Shown: piece after piece, positions 7,369 to 15,824 of the stretch | Layout of the letters: every line of letters begins with the position of its first letter | Position numbering within the stretch: the first letter of the stretch is position 1 | Source: Verrucomicrobiia bacterium | Lineage (GTDB): Bacteria; Verrucomicrobiota; Verrucomicrobiia; Verrucomicrobiales; Akkermansiaceae | Direction of reading: 5' to 3' | Length of the DNA: 42,302 nt | Assembly (NCBI GenBank): GCA_030432565.1 | Contig: JAUIGV010000002.1 | Location: forward strand, 286,082-328,383 | The notes under the pieces: generated by a model | The model's input: only the letters and a program-made list of their open reading frames with translations | The model's database searches: none | Told to the model about the DNA's origin: nothing | Translations under genes and position numbers: made by a program

Positions 7369-9027
7369 ATGAAGAAGTTTTTGGGAACAGCCCTGATGGT
7401 CCTCTCGCATTGTGCCAGTGCGGCTGCCGGTTCAATTTGGGTGGAAGGTGAATCCGCTGAAAGCAAAACGGTTCAGAAACACGGTTGGTATTCCAGCGTG
7501 AAAACGGATGGTCTTTCCGGTGGCGGATTGTTGAGCCATTGGGGTGGCGAAACGGGAAAGGCCGGATATCAGCTTGCTATTCCGGAAGGAGGAAAATACG
7601 TGCTCTGGGTCCGTGCGAACCCCGTACAGGCCAAGCTGCGGATTCAAGTGGGGGAGGGGAAATGGATGGAACCCAATCTTAAATCGGCAAGCCACGAGCA
7701 GATTAATATCGCCGGTGATGATAAACCCGACCTTCGTTTTATCGCCTGGATCAAGGCGGGTGAATTGACCCTAAAGAAGGGCCCGGTGCCGGTCTCGGTG
7801 GAGTTCGCTTCGGGAAACAATCATCACGGAATGCTCGACTGTTTTTGCCTGACGACCGATCTGGAATGGAAACCCCGGGGTGTTTTGAAGCCGGGTGAGA
7901 AGCCCAGACATTGGCAGATTCAAAAAATCACTGGGGCGAATCTTGATCGCTGGGTCGATTTTATCCGCCCTTCCGGAGAAGAGTTGGGTTGGAGGGCGGT
8001 TCGTTGGCACAGCAGTCTTTCCGAGGCGGCCGAAGAAGCGGAGAAACTGCAACGTCCGATCTTGCTGTGGGCCATGAACGGTCATCCTTGTGGTGAGACT
8101 TGAAACAATGGCGTCATGGGACGACGCGAGATCTGGTCAGACCTCCAAATTCAAAAAATCGCTTCCGAGTATGTCTGTGTGATCGAGGAGACCTTCTTTC
8201 TCTATCCTCCGGACTGGATGAAAAATCCCCCCAATCCGGCTGCGACCAAACTCTTTCAGACCTACGTGGCGAAGTCTCCGGAGGGAACCTTTCCAAGGCA
8301 GACTTCAACGTATCAAGGGCTTTATTGCATGGCGGCAGACGGGACCTATCTTTCCGGGAAGTTTGCGCGTCAAAGTCGTGAAGTGGCCCGTCAGACTTTG
8401 TCCTCCGGTTTGGCCCGATGGAAGGAACTTGCCAGCGAGCGTGGTTACCAATCCAGGTCTGTTCCAACCAACAAGCTGGCTTTGTATGGGGGGGAGGAAA
8501 TTCGCAAGGGTGGGCTTAAGGTAGAAGTGGCCTATCGCGATCTTCCACGGGGCAAAGTGCAGCGCCCGGGCAATGCCCAGTTTCCGAACCCCTACAATCT
8601 GGGGTGGTTTGATTTGAAGCCCGGGGAAGCAAAAGCGTTTGTGACAAACCGTCGCGAGAAGACGGCGATTCCGGATCGTGTTTTCAGGAAGCTCGCCAGG
8701 ACCCGTCTCAAAGATGCCGTGCGAGGACAGATGGCTGATTGGAAAGATAGCGACCTCAAGGAGGGTCAACTTTTCACTCGCTTGGTTTCTACCGAAGGTG
8801 GCGTGCAGACTTACGAATTGAGTGGAAGTGCTTCGCTGGGGGAGGATGGTCTGTGGTTCAGGCCGGAGTTCACGGGAATGCTCAGCTTTGACACATCGTC
8901 TGGAGAGTTCACCGGGTTTAAGTTAGTCGCAGCGGGACAGCGCGCGGGAAAAGGAGGTGCGAATGGCCGGGAAACGGATTTGGGCCCCGCTCCGATGGCA
9001 ATTGCCCTGACCCTTTACAAGCCTTAA
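7369..9027 (+). CDS. Exported CBM-like/thioredoxin-like protein with in-frame TGA (candidate selenoprotein)
   Basis: Two open stretches in the same reading frame, 7369-8100 and 8104-9027, are separated only by TGA at 8101-8103. Read through, they give one 552-residue protein. It has a signal peptide (MKKFLGTALMVLSHCASAAA), a CBM6/35-like beta-sandwich (about 25-165), a thioredoxin-like segment (about 215-300) and a C-terminal domain I do not recognise. The TGA is codon 245 in the motif HPCGET-(TGA)-NNG, right after the beta strand PILLWAMN where thioredoxin-like proteins carry their redox cysteines; C241 is the nearest Cys. The second half starts with ATG at 8116 but has no Shine-Dalgarno sequence and no signal peptide. 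Selenocysteine is inferred. A nonsense mutation or sequencing error is the alternative. Confidence 0.7.
8104..8130 (+). promoter_or_regulatory. Candidate bacterial SECIS hairpin after the in-frame TGA
   Basis: Directly after the TGA, GCGTC (8111-8115) pairs perfectly with GACGC (8123-8127) around the seven-base loop ATGGGAC, which contains a run of three G. A short stem-loop with G in the loop just after UGA is what bacterial SelB-dependent selenocysteine insertion uses. The loop starts 12 bases after the TGA, closer than the roughly 16-37 bases usually described, so the match is imperfect. Confidence 0.35.
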
Positions 9028-9089
9028 AGGAATTAGTGGTTTGGGGCTCTTGCCGAAACTTGCTCAGCTCAGTAATCATACTCTGATCG

Positions 9090-9881
9090 ATGAATCCAAA
9101 CTGGCTGGGTGTTGTCTCCGGGATCTTGGCTGTGGTGGCTTTTGGCGCAGTTTATCAGAGAGCCAAGAGAGCTACGCCCGAGCGCCTGAGATGGCCCTTG
9201 TTTTTATCAGTGGTGGCTTCGATGCCAGGGGCTGGTTTTACGATCTACTATGCTCATCTTTTTCCTGAAGCGGGGTGGTTTTATCAGTTCCGCAGTGTTC
9301 CAGGGACAGAGTTTTTGGTCATCTTCATCGGGGTTGCTGGTGGCATTTTTGCGGCGTTGTTACCTCGCCTGCTTTTAGTGATCCCTCTTCTTGGCGTAGT
9401 CTTGTTGTCGATTGCTCCAATTGCCAAGCCCTTCATCGGCCCGATTCAAGATGGCACGCTCAAAGATGAATGGGACAGCGAGATTTGCCTTCAAAGTTCC
9501 CCCTCGACATGCGGCGCGGCTTCGATGGCAACGATCTTGAAATATCTGGGCAGTGACGTCACCGAGTCGGAGTTGGCTGCAGAGGCTCATTCGTATGCCG
9601 GAGGAACCGAGGCCTGGTATCTGGCCCGGGCTGCGAGATCACGAGGTTTCAAGGTGCAATTCGATTTTGAATCTGGTTTTTCGCCCGAGGGTGGACTTCC
9701 TGCCGTGGTCGGAGTTCGCCTGGGGTCGATTGGTCACTTTATCGCGATTCTGCGGGCGGAAGGTGACAAGTTCCTCGTCGGGGATCCGCTGAACGGACGT
9801 GAGATCCTTTCCCGCGGAGACCTGCTCACGCGATACAAGTTCAGTGGCTTTCACATGCGCGTAGGAAGCAGGGGTCACTGA
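9090..9881 (+). CDS. Membrane-bound C39-like cysteine peptidase
   Basis: 263 residues. The first 115 are hydrophobic and form three or four transmembrane helices. The soluble C-terminal half is a papain-like C39 domain: Gln135 and Cys141 in CLQSSPSTCGAAS, His216 in GHFIAI and Asp232 in GDPL form a complete oxyanion/catalytic set. C39 domains of peptidase-containing ABC transporters cut double-glycine leader peptides; here there is no ABC part, so the substrate is unknown. It follows the candidate selenoprotein gene by 62 bases. An alternative reading is a bacteriocin-type maturase or a housekeeping envelope protease. A promoter-like TTGCCG-N17-TAATCA (9050-9078) lies just upstream. Confidence 0.82.
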   Translation: MNPNWLGVVSGILAVVAFGAVYQRAKRATPERLRWPLFLSVVASMPGAGFTIYYAHLFPEAGWFYQFRSVPGTEFLVIFIGVAGGIFAALLPRLLLVIPLLGVVLLSIAPIAKPFIGPIQDGTLKDEWDSEICLQSSPSTCGAASMATILKYLGSDVTESELAAEAHSYAGGTEAWYLARAARSRGFKVQFDFESGFSPEGGLPAVVGVRLGSIGHFIAILRAEGDKFLVGDPLNGREILSRGDLLTRYKFSGFHMRVGSRGH

Positions 9882-9885
9882 GAGA

Positions 9886-9913
9886 CCCTTCATTGCCGAC
9901 ATGGGAATGAGGG
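9886..9913. terminator. Hairpin between convergent genes
   Basis: CCCTTCATT (9886-9894) pairs with AATGAGGG (9906-9913) with one bulged T, around the loop GCCGACATGGG. It lies in the 45 bases between the stops of the C39-like peptidase (plus) and the D-amino-acid dehydrogenase (minus). There is no strong T tract on either side, so it is a modest terminator candidate serving both directions. Confidence 0.45.
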
Positions 9914-9926
9914 CTATCCCTGCGGC

Positions 9927-11171
9927 TTAAAATCTCCCGGGAGCCAGTTTGGCGAGGTCGATCGCGGGCTTGGTTCCGGAGACGAGATCCGCAACGAGCT
10001 TACCGGTGACGGGGGCGAGGGAGAGGCCCATCATGGAGTGACCGGTGGCGATGATGAGGTTGTCCTGGTGAGGGGCAAATCCAAGGTAGGGAAGGCCATC
10101 GGGCGAGCAGGGACGGAGGCCGACCCAGGGTTCGAGATCTGCGAAATCGGACGGGGAATACTGCGGGTAGAATTTGCAGAAGGCCTCGATGACTCCTTGC
10201 AGGCGCGGTTTGCTGACCAAGGTATTGGTGCCGCAAATTTCCATTGTGCCGGCTACGCGGAGGGTTTCGCCCATCGGAGTGACGGCGACGCGGCCTTCTT
10301 TGAGAAGCGAGCAAAGAAGTGGATTGGCGACGGGTTTGGGAAGGGTGAGGGAGTAACCTTTTCCGCCTTGCATGGGTAAAGCGAGGCCGACTTGTTTTGC
10401 GAGTTCGGTGGTATTGATCCCTCCGGCGAGAAGGATGGTATCGGCGGAGAATGATCTGCCGGATCTGGTAGTGACACTTTTGACTTTGCCGTTGGCCGCT
10501 TCCAGTTTTTCGGCTTCGTCGCTGATAAATTCACCGCCGTTTTTCAGGATGGATTGCCGAAGCGCCTTGATAAATTGCCCAGGTGAAAGGTGGCAGTCCT
10601 GAGGCCACCAGACGCCCCCTTTGGCGGTGATTTCAGCGTTCGGTTCCAGTTCCTTCAGGCGCTTGTGATCGCAGACTTCGGCTTCGAGACCGAGGGTGTG
10701 GGCGTGTTCGGCGACTTCGGCCTCCTCTGCTAATCCGGCGTCGGATTGGCAGAGCATGAGGAGGCCTTTTTGGATGAGCGGGAAATTTTCATTCTCCGAG
10801 AGCTCGACGTGGAGGCGTCGGCTTTCGAGAGAAAGGTCGCGCAGGAGTTCCTGGGTATCGGCGACGTGCTTTTTCGTTGAGTGCTTGGCGAAAAGCCAGA
10901 TCCAGCGCGCCAAGGTTGGTGAGAGTCGCGGGCGGAGAAAGAAGGGGCTCTTGGGGTTCAGCATCCATTTCAATCCCTGGGAGATCACGCCGGGCGCGGC
11001 GAGGGGAATGAAGTGCGAGGGCACGACCATCCCGGCGTTGCCCTCGGAGCAACTTTTGGCCAAGGATTCGTCGCGCTCAATGATGCGGACCGGGTGGCCG
11101 GCCGAAGCGAGGTAGTGGGCGGTTGAGAGTCCGACGACTCCTCCGCCGACAATGAGAACATCCTTGGGCAT
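9927..11171 (-). CDS. FAD-dependent D-amino acid (D-hydroxyproline) dehydrogenase
   Basis: 414 residues. The N-terminal FAD-binding GGGVVGLSTAHYLA with ERDE about 20 residues on marks the DAO/DadA fold, and the C-terminal WVGLRPCSPDGLPYLG followed by GHSMMGLSLAP is typical of DadA-type dehydrogenases. In this setting, next to a 4-hydroxyproline 2-epimerase, a DapA-family deaminase and a semialdehyde dehydrogenase, the likely substrate is cis-4-hydroxy-D-proline, oxidised to 1-pyrroline-4-hydroxy-2-carboxylate. General D-amino-acid dehydrogenase activity is the alternative. It is the last gene of the minus-strand set, 46 bases after the aldehyde dehydrogenase gene. Confidence 0.88.
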   Translation of the reverse strand: MPKDVLIVGGGVVGLSTAHYLASAGHPVRIIERDESLAKSCSEGNAGMVVPSHFIPLAAPGVISQGLKWMLNPKSPFFLRPRLSPTLARWIWLFAKHSTKKHVADTQELLRDLSLESRRLHVELSENENFPLIQKGLLMLCQSDAGLAEEAEVAEHAHTLGLEAEVCDHKRLKELEPNAEITAKGGVWWPQDCHLSPGQFIKALRQSILKNGGEFISDEAEKLEAANGKVKSVTTRSGRSFSADTILLAGGINTTELAKQVGLALPMQGGKGYSLTLPKPVANPLLCSLLKEGRVAVTPMGETLRVAGTMEICGTNTLVSKPRLQGVIEAFCKFYPQYSPSDFADLEPWVGLRPCSPDGLPYLGFAPHQDNLIIATGHSMMGLSLAPVTGKLVADLVSGTKPAIDLAKLAPGRF

Positions 11172-11217
11172 GGTGCTTGGGAATTGTGGCTCGGGCCAAA
11201 GCCCAAGCTCCGCAGGT

Positions 11218-12783
11218 TTAGCACTCGAGCTTGCCGTTCACGAGGCGGGCAATGCCACGGGGGTTACCGTTTTGGAGCTCGGCAGGAAGGGCTGAATCAG
11301 GGAAGCCCTGGAAGCTGACAGGACGGGTGTAGCGGAGGATGGCTCCGGTGCCGACCGAGGTGCTGGCACCGTCTGAAGTGGCGGGGTAAGGACCGCCGTG
11401 AACCATGGAGGAATTGACTTCGACGCCGGTTGGGAAGCCGTTGATAATGACGCGACCGGCTTTTTGCTCAAGGATTTGAAGGAGTTCTCCGGCGTTGGCG
11501 ATTTCTTCGTCGGTGCCGTGGACGGTGGCGGTGAGTTGGCCTTCGAGCGAGCGAGCCGCCTTGATCATATCTTCCTGCGAGCCGCACTCGATGACGAGAG
11601 AGGAGGGGCCGAAGACTTCAGCGCTGAGTTCCGGGTTGGAGGTGAAGTCGTTGGCGCTTGCCTTGAGAATGGCGGGGCAGGCTTTATGGGTTTCGGCCGG
11701 GGAGCCTTCTGCGAGGGTATCGACGCCGCTTTGGCTACGCAGCTTTTTGAGCCCGTTCGCAAAGTTGTCAAGGATGCCGCCATGAAGCATGGTCGCCGGG
11801 GCCGCTTCGCTGAAGCCAGCCTGGAGGGTGGATTCGAAGGCTTCGGAGGTGTTACCGAAGACAAGCCCGGGGCAGGTGCAGAATTGGCCGGCCCCGAGAG
11901 TGACTGAGCCGACGAGGCCTTGCGCGATCGCTTCTCCGCGCTCGGCCATCGCTCCGGGGAGGATGAAGACGGGGTTAACGGAGGACATTTCCGCAAAAAC
12001 CGGGATGGGTTCGGGGCGGGCGGCGGCGGCGTCCATGAGGGCGCGGCCTCCGGCGCGAGAGCCGGTGAAACCGACGGCTTTGATGCCCGGGTGGGTGACC
12101 AGGGCGGTGCCGAGTTCAATTCCTGAGTCGAAGATCATGGAGAAGGTTCCTTCGGGCATTTTGCATTCGGCGACGGCAGTCTGGATGGCGGAGGCGACGA
12201 TTTCGGCAGTGCCGGCGTGGGCCGAGTGAGCGCGGACAATGACCGGACATCCGGCGGCGAGGGCGCTGGCGGTGTCCCCTCCGGCGACAGAAAACGCGAG
12301 GGGGAAGTTGGAGGCGCAGAAGACGGCGACCGGACCGAGAGGGCGGCGCATGGATCGAAGGTCCGGCTTGGGGATGGGGGCGCGATCGGGTTGAGCGGTT
12401 TCGATACGGGCATCGACCCAGGAGCCTTCCTCGATCAGGTCGGCAAACATGTTGAGTTGACCCACGGTGCGGCCGCGCTCGCCTTCGCAGCGAGGCTCGG
12501 GGAGTCCGGACTCGGCCATCATACGCGGGGTGATGTCGGGACCGGCGGCGTTAATTTTCTCTGCAATGGTGCGGAGGAATTTGGCGCGGGTTTTAGGCTC
12601 GATCTTGGAATAAGTATGGAAGGCGACCGTGGCAAGGGAGACCGCTTTTTCAAGGTCGTCGGTGGTGGCTGAGTAGAAGGTAGGCTCGAGAGCTTCACCT
12701 GTGGTCGCGTTGGTCGCGGTGAAGGTGTCCGAGCTTTCGGTGGAGCGGCTGTTGCCGATGAAGGAGTGTCCGGTGAGATTCAT
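11218..12783 (-). CDS. Alpha-ketoglutaric semialdehyde dehydrogenase (hydroxyproline type)
   Basis: 521 residues. NAD(P)-dependent aldehyde dehydrogenase fold: FCASNFPLAFSVAGGDTASAL cofactor region, GFTGSRAGG, the general-base Glu265 in FAEMSS and the catalytic Cys302 in GAGQFCTCPGL. The AGGDTASAL and QFCTCPGL wording belongs to the group that oxidises 2,5-dioxopentanoate to 2-oxoglutarate in hydroxyproline and sugar-acid breakdown. Together with its neighbours it supplies the last step of hydroxyproline degradation. The ATG at 12781-12783 begins the protein with no clear Shine-Dalgarno. A 60-base gap separates it from the epimerase gene upstream. Confidence 0.92.
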   Translation of the reverse strand: MNLTGHSFIGNSRSTESSDTFTATNATTGEALEPTFYSATTDDLEKAVSLATVAFHTYSKIEPKTRAKFLRTIAEKINAAGPDITPRMMAESGLPEPRCEGERGRTVGQLNMFADLIEEGSWVDARIETAQPDRAPIPKPDLRSMRRPLGPVAVFCASNFPLAFSVAGGDTASALAAGCPVIVRAHSAHAGTAEIVASAIQTAVAECKMPEGTFSMIFDSGIELGTALVTHPGIKAVGFTGSRAGGRALMDAAAARPEPIPVFAEMSSVNPVFILPGAMAERGEAIAQGLVGSVTLGAGQFCTCPGLVFGNTSEAFESTLQAGFSEAAPATMLHGGILDNFANGLKKLRSQSGVDTLAEGSPAETHKACPAILKASANDFTSNPELSAEVFGPSSLVIECGSQEDMIKAARSLEGQLTATVHGTDEEIANAGELLQILEQKAGRVIINGFPTGVEVNSSMVHGGPYPATSDGASTSVGTGAILRYTRPVSFQGFPDSALPAELQNGNPRGIARLVNGKLEC

Positions 12784-12843
12784 GAAAGTAAGGATGAAGG
12801 GTAAAGAATGAAGGAGGAAGGTTTGAAATTGGAAAGTTTGTTT

Positions 12844-13779
12844 TTACGGAGTTGGGATGCCGTGTTTGAAGGGGTCATCGGGGTGAATGACGACGGTGGT
12901 TTCACCGGTGATGAAGGCACGGCCGGTGACAATTGGAATGACTTTATCGGAGTCGGGTATGGACTCGAATGATCCTTCGAAGACGCTACCGATGATGGAT
13001 GCTTGTCGCCAGTTGTCTCCTTCGGCAAGTTCGCCGGAGGCGGCAAGGCAGGCGAGTTTGGCGCTGGTGCCGGTGCCGCAGGGAGAGCGGTCGTAAGCGG
13101 AGCCGGGGCAGAGAACGAAGTTCTGGGAGTCGGCTTCGATTCCGGGTTGGGGCGGGGCGAAGCACTCGATGTGGTCGATTTCGCCGCTGTCCTCGCCCGT
13201 GATGTTCCGGGCGTGCAGGGAGTCGCGGACGGTTCGGGTGAACTCCGTCAGCGCGGCGATGTTTTCCGCTTTGATTTCCGGACCCTGGTTGGAAATGAGA
13301 AAAAACCAATTCCCCCCCCATGAAATGTCACCGGTGATTATTTGACCATCGGGCAGGGTGACCTCGACTTGCTCGGCGAAGCGATAGGATGGAATATTTT
13401 TGACCGTGATGGAGTGGTCTTCGGCGAGGAGAGCGGTCACGACTCCGACGGGTGTCTCGATGCGATGTTCGCCTGGCTCAATACGGCCAAGGTGAGCGAG
13501 GGTTTCCACAATGCCGATAGTCCCGTGGAGGCAGGAGTGAAGGCACGAAAGGTTGTTGAAGAAGACGACGCCGGTGACGCAGGTGGAATCCTCGGGTTCA
13601 CAGAGACAGGCTCCGACGACGGCATCAAATCCCCGGGGTTCGTTGATTAGGGTGGTCCGAATCCAGTCGGCTTCCTTTTCGAGGAAGTCGCGGGTGGCGA
13701 CGGCTCCGCGCGGAGTTTCGAGGCCTGAGACGATTGTCCGGGTGGGCTCGCCGCCGGTATGGGAGTCGATGATTTTCAC
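12844..13779 (-). CDS. 4-hydroxyproline 2-epimerase (proline racemase family)
   Basis: 311 residues. It starts the pathway by converting trans-4-hydroxy-L-proline to cis-4-hydroxy-D-proline. SHTGGEPTR at the N-terminus and DRSPCGTGTSA (Cys234) are family marks. The first active-site loop reads CLHG (Cys83) where most relatives have CGHG, but the cysteine itself is kept. Two active-site cysteines indicate an epimerase rather than the trans-3-hydroxyproline dehydratases, which replace them. The start is GTG 13777-13779; the next codons already match the family N-terminus. Proline racemase activity is a less likely alternative given the neighbours. Confidence 0.92.
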   Translation of the reverse strand: MKIIDSHTGGEPTRTIVSGLETPRGAVATRDFLEKEADWIRTTLINEPRGFDAVVGACLCEPEDSTCVTGVVFFNNLSCLHSCLHGTIGIVETLAHLGRIEPGEHRIETPVGVVTALLAEDHSITVKNIPSYRFAEQVEVTLPDGQIITGDISWGGNWFFLISNQGPEIKAENIAALTEFTRTVRDSLHARNITGEDSGEIDHIECFAPPQPGIEADSQNFVLCPGSAYDRSPCGTGTSAKLACLAASGELAEGDNWRQASIIGSVFEGSFESIPDSDKVIPIVTGRAFITGETTVVIHPDDPFKHGIPTP

Positions 13780-13832
13780 TTAAACTTGAAGATAGGGCTT
13801 GGTTTGGCAGGTCCAAACGCCGGGGCTTTTGC

Positions 13833-14774
13833 TTACTTGCCTTCCCAGTTGTTCCACCAGCTGCGGAAGAGGGCGTGCTGGCTGTGAAGGAATTGCTTCT
13901 GGCTTGGGCTCAGTTGATCGTAGGAATTGATCTGGTGTTGGTAAGCCGTGTGGCCTTCGAGGACCATGAGTTCCTTGTAGTAGAGGACGAGGTCGGGGCC
14001 TTCGTCGAAGGTGGAAAGAACGGTGAGAGCTTCGGAGAGTTCGAGGGCATACCGGCGGGCTTGCGGGTCGCCTTTGGCAGCGGCTTCGCAGAGCTCGATG
14101 AAGCGGAGTATTTCTTTCGGAAGTGCATTACCGACACCGGTGATGGCTCCGGTGGCACCGCAGTTAACGAAGCCGTGGTAGACCTGGGTATCGACGCCGG
14201 CCATCAGGATGAGCGAATCGTCCTGGCTCGTGATGTTTTCGGCGGCGTAGCTGAGAGAGTCGGCTCCACCAAATTCCTTGAACCCGACGAGAGAAGGGAA
14301 TTTCTCACGAAGGGAGAAGAAAAGATCGGCTTTGGTTTCGAAACCGTAGTAGGGAGAGTTGTAAATGACGGCGGGGAGTTCACCTCCGGCTTTGAGAATT
14401 TCGCTGAAGTGATGGACCTGCGCTGCGGGCGAGCTTCCACGGCTCAGAACGCGGGGAATGACCATGAGACCATCGGCACCCACTTCGCGGGCGTGGGCGG
14501 CGTGGGCCGCGGCGATGGTGGTGTTTTGCGCGCCGGTGCCTACCACGGTGGGGATGCCAGCCTCGACGAGTCGCTTGATTCCTTCCATGCGCTGCTCATC
14601 GGTGAGGAGGGGCCAGTCGCCCATGGAGCCACAATAAACAACTCCACGCATGCCTTGTGCGATGAGGTCTTTGGCGGTTTCGACGAGCGCGTCGTAGTTG
14701 ACGGTGCCGTTGGCATCGCAGGGGGTCATCAGGGCGGGAATGCAGCCTTCAAAAATGGGACGATCGTTGGACAT
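13833..14774 (-). CDS. 1-pyrroline-4-hydroxy-2-carboxylate deaminase (DapA family)
   Basis: 313 residues from ATG 14772-14774. Schiff-base aldolase-superfamily TIM barrel with the catalytic Lys166 in VGFKEFGG, Tyr138 in YNSP and the substrate-loop region YCGSMGDWPLLT in place of the usual GTTGE. In this gene set it is expected to deaminate 1-pyrroline-4-hydroxy-2-carboxylate to alpha-ketoglutaric semialdehyde. 4-hydroxy-tetrahydrodipicolinate synthase is unlikely because the loop differs and the neighbours are catabolic. An open upstream extension to 15152 runs through the divergent gene and is rejected. It is the first gene of the minus-strand hydroxyproline set. Confidence 0.88.
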   Translation of the reverse strand: MSNDRPIFEGCIPALMTPCDANGTVNYDALVETAKDLIAQGMRGVVYCGSMGDWPLLTDEQRMEGIKRLVEAGIPTVVGTGAQNTTIAAAHAAHAREVGADGLMVIPRVLSRGSSPAAQVHHFSEILKAGGELPAVIYNSPYYGFETKADLFFSLREKFPSLVGFKEFGGADSLSYAAENITSQDDSLILMAGVDTQVYHGFVNCGATGAITGVGNALPKEILRFIELCEAAAKGDPQARRYALELSEALTVLSTFDEGPDLVLYYKELMVLEGHTAYQHQINSYDQLSPSQKQFLHSQHALFRSWWNNWEGK

Positions 14775-14836
14775 GAGTGGAGCATGACCGGGAAGTGGTG
14801 CTTTGTCTTGTCCCGAAGCAGAGAATTCGGTGGTGA

Positions 14837-14847
14837 TTTTGACAAAA
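14837..14847. promoter_or_regulatory. Perfect 11-bp inverted repeat in the divergent intergenic region
   Basis: TTTTGACAAAA is a perfect five-plus-one-plus-five palindrome. It lies in the 99-bp gap between the hydroxyproline genes (minus) and the PLP-enzyme/regulator pair (plus) and covers the -35 element of the plus-strand promoter candidate. It could be an operator, though AraC-family proteins more often use direct repeats. Confidence 0.3.
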
Positions 14848-14866
14848 GGAGAGGGATAGGTAATCT
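14839..14866 (+). promoter_or_regulatory. Sigma70-type promoter giving a nearly leaderless transcript
   Basis: TTGACA (14839-14844) and TAATCT (14861-14866) are separated by 16 bases. The -35 is a full consensus match and the -10 keeps the key TA...T. Transcription would begin about seven bases later, at or next to the ATG at 14874, so the mRNA would have almost no 5' leader. Confidence 0.5.
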
Positions 14867-14873
14867 CCGCAGC

Positions 14874-15824
14874 ATGTCCGAGAGAAAAGGAGCGCTGCCG
14901 GAGGGGGCGAGATACATTCATCAGGTTCCCGCGACCCCCTTGGTTCCCGTGTCTCTGGACGGCGGAGTGGAGATTTGGTGCAAGCTGGAGTTTATGAATC
15001 CCAGTGGTTCGACCAAGGACAGGATCGCCCGGCATATCCTGGAGAAAGGATGGCGCTCGGGAAAACTGAAAGAGGGGAGCACGGTGGTCGAGGCTTCGAG
15101 CGGATCGACCAGTATTGCTTTTGCGTTGGCTTGCAGTCAGATGAATTTGCATTTCGTGGCCTTTATTCCGGATAGCGCGACTTCGGAAAGGGAGTGTATT
15201 ATCAAAGCCTATGGAGGCGAGGTGAGGCGGGTGCCGGGAACGATGGTGGAGGTGCTCTCATCGGCGGCGGAATTTGCGGAGGAAGAGGGATTCTTTTTGG
15301 GGCGGCAATTTGCCAATGAGGATAATACAGAGGCGCACCGAATTTTTACGGGGCCGGAGATTCTGCGTCAAATTCCGGGCGGTTGCGTCGATGCGGTGGT
15401 GAGCGGGGTTGGAACCGGTGGGACTTTGCGCGGGTTGTTCGAGGCGTTTCAATTGGCGGGTTGCGGGGTGACGGCGAATGCGGCGATTCCCAGGCAAGGT
15501 GAACTTTTCGGTTCAAACCTGGAGTGTTGCAGTCTGAAATTCAGCTCGGACGTGCCGGGGGTGGCGGAGGATATCAGTGAGATTTATTCAGGCTGGGAAT
15601 GTGACCAACTCAGGGAGTGGGAGATTGGGGATGCGTCTTGTCTTGCATTGACGAGGAAGCTTTGGGCGAAGGGTTTTCCGGTGGGGCCGAGCTCGGGTTT
15701 GAATTTTGCGGCGGCGGTGCAGGTTGCCGCCGGGCTGGGAGATGATTGCCGGGTGGTAACGGTGTTTCCGGACCGGATGGAGCGGTATTTCTCACACAAA
15801 GTTTTTGACGGGTATCGAGCGTGA
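14874..15824 (+). CDS. PLP-dependent cysteine synthase/cystathionine beta-synthase family enzyme
   Basis: 316 residues, fold type II. The PLP lysine is Lys48 in NPSGSTKDR, the phosphate loop is SSGSTS (75-80) and GVGTGGTLRG is the second cofactor loop. These place it with O-acetylserine sulfhydrylases and cystathionine beta-synthases, but it lacks a CBS regulatory part. It is co-translated with the PAS-AraC regulator (GTGA overlap at 15821-15824) and divergent from the hydroxyproline genes, so it may act on a beta-substituted amino acid rather than in cysteine synthesis. The start follows a strong promoter so closely that the mRNA is probably leaderless. Confidence 0.85.
   Translation: MSERKGALPEGARYIHQVPATPLVPVSLDGGVEIWCKLEFMNPSGSTKDRIARHILEKGWRSGKLKEGSTVVEASSGSTSIAFALACSQMNLHFVAFIPDSATSERECIIKAYGGEVRRVPGTMVEVLSSAAEFAEEEGFFLGRQFANEDNTEAHRIFTGPEILRQIPGGCVDAVVSGVGTGGTLRGLFEAFQLAGCGVTANAAIPRQGELFGSNLECCSLKFSSDVPGVAEDISEIYSGWECDQLREWEIGDASCLALTRKLWAKGFPVGPSSGLNFAAAVQVAAGLGDDCRVVTVFPDRMERYFSHKVFDGYRA

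Noticed and set aside
7369-9027. Simple pseudogene explanation for the split frame
   Set aside because: Not excluded, but there is only a single TGA, no frameshift, no other decay, and the TGA sits in a redox-like motif, so selenocysteine is kept as the leading idea.
13875-14873. Upstream extension of the PLP-enzyme frame (another 333 codons)
   Set aside because: It is antisense to the DapA-family gene and the enzyme's family N-terminus begins after the ATG at 14874.
14775-15152. Upstream extension of the DapA-family frame
   Set aside because: It runs antisense through the PLP-enzyme gene; the family start MSNDRPIFEGCIPALMTP fits ATG 14774.
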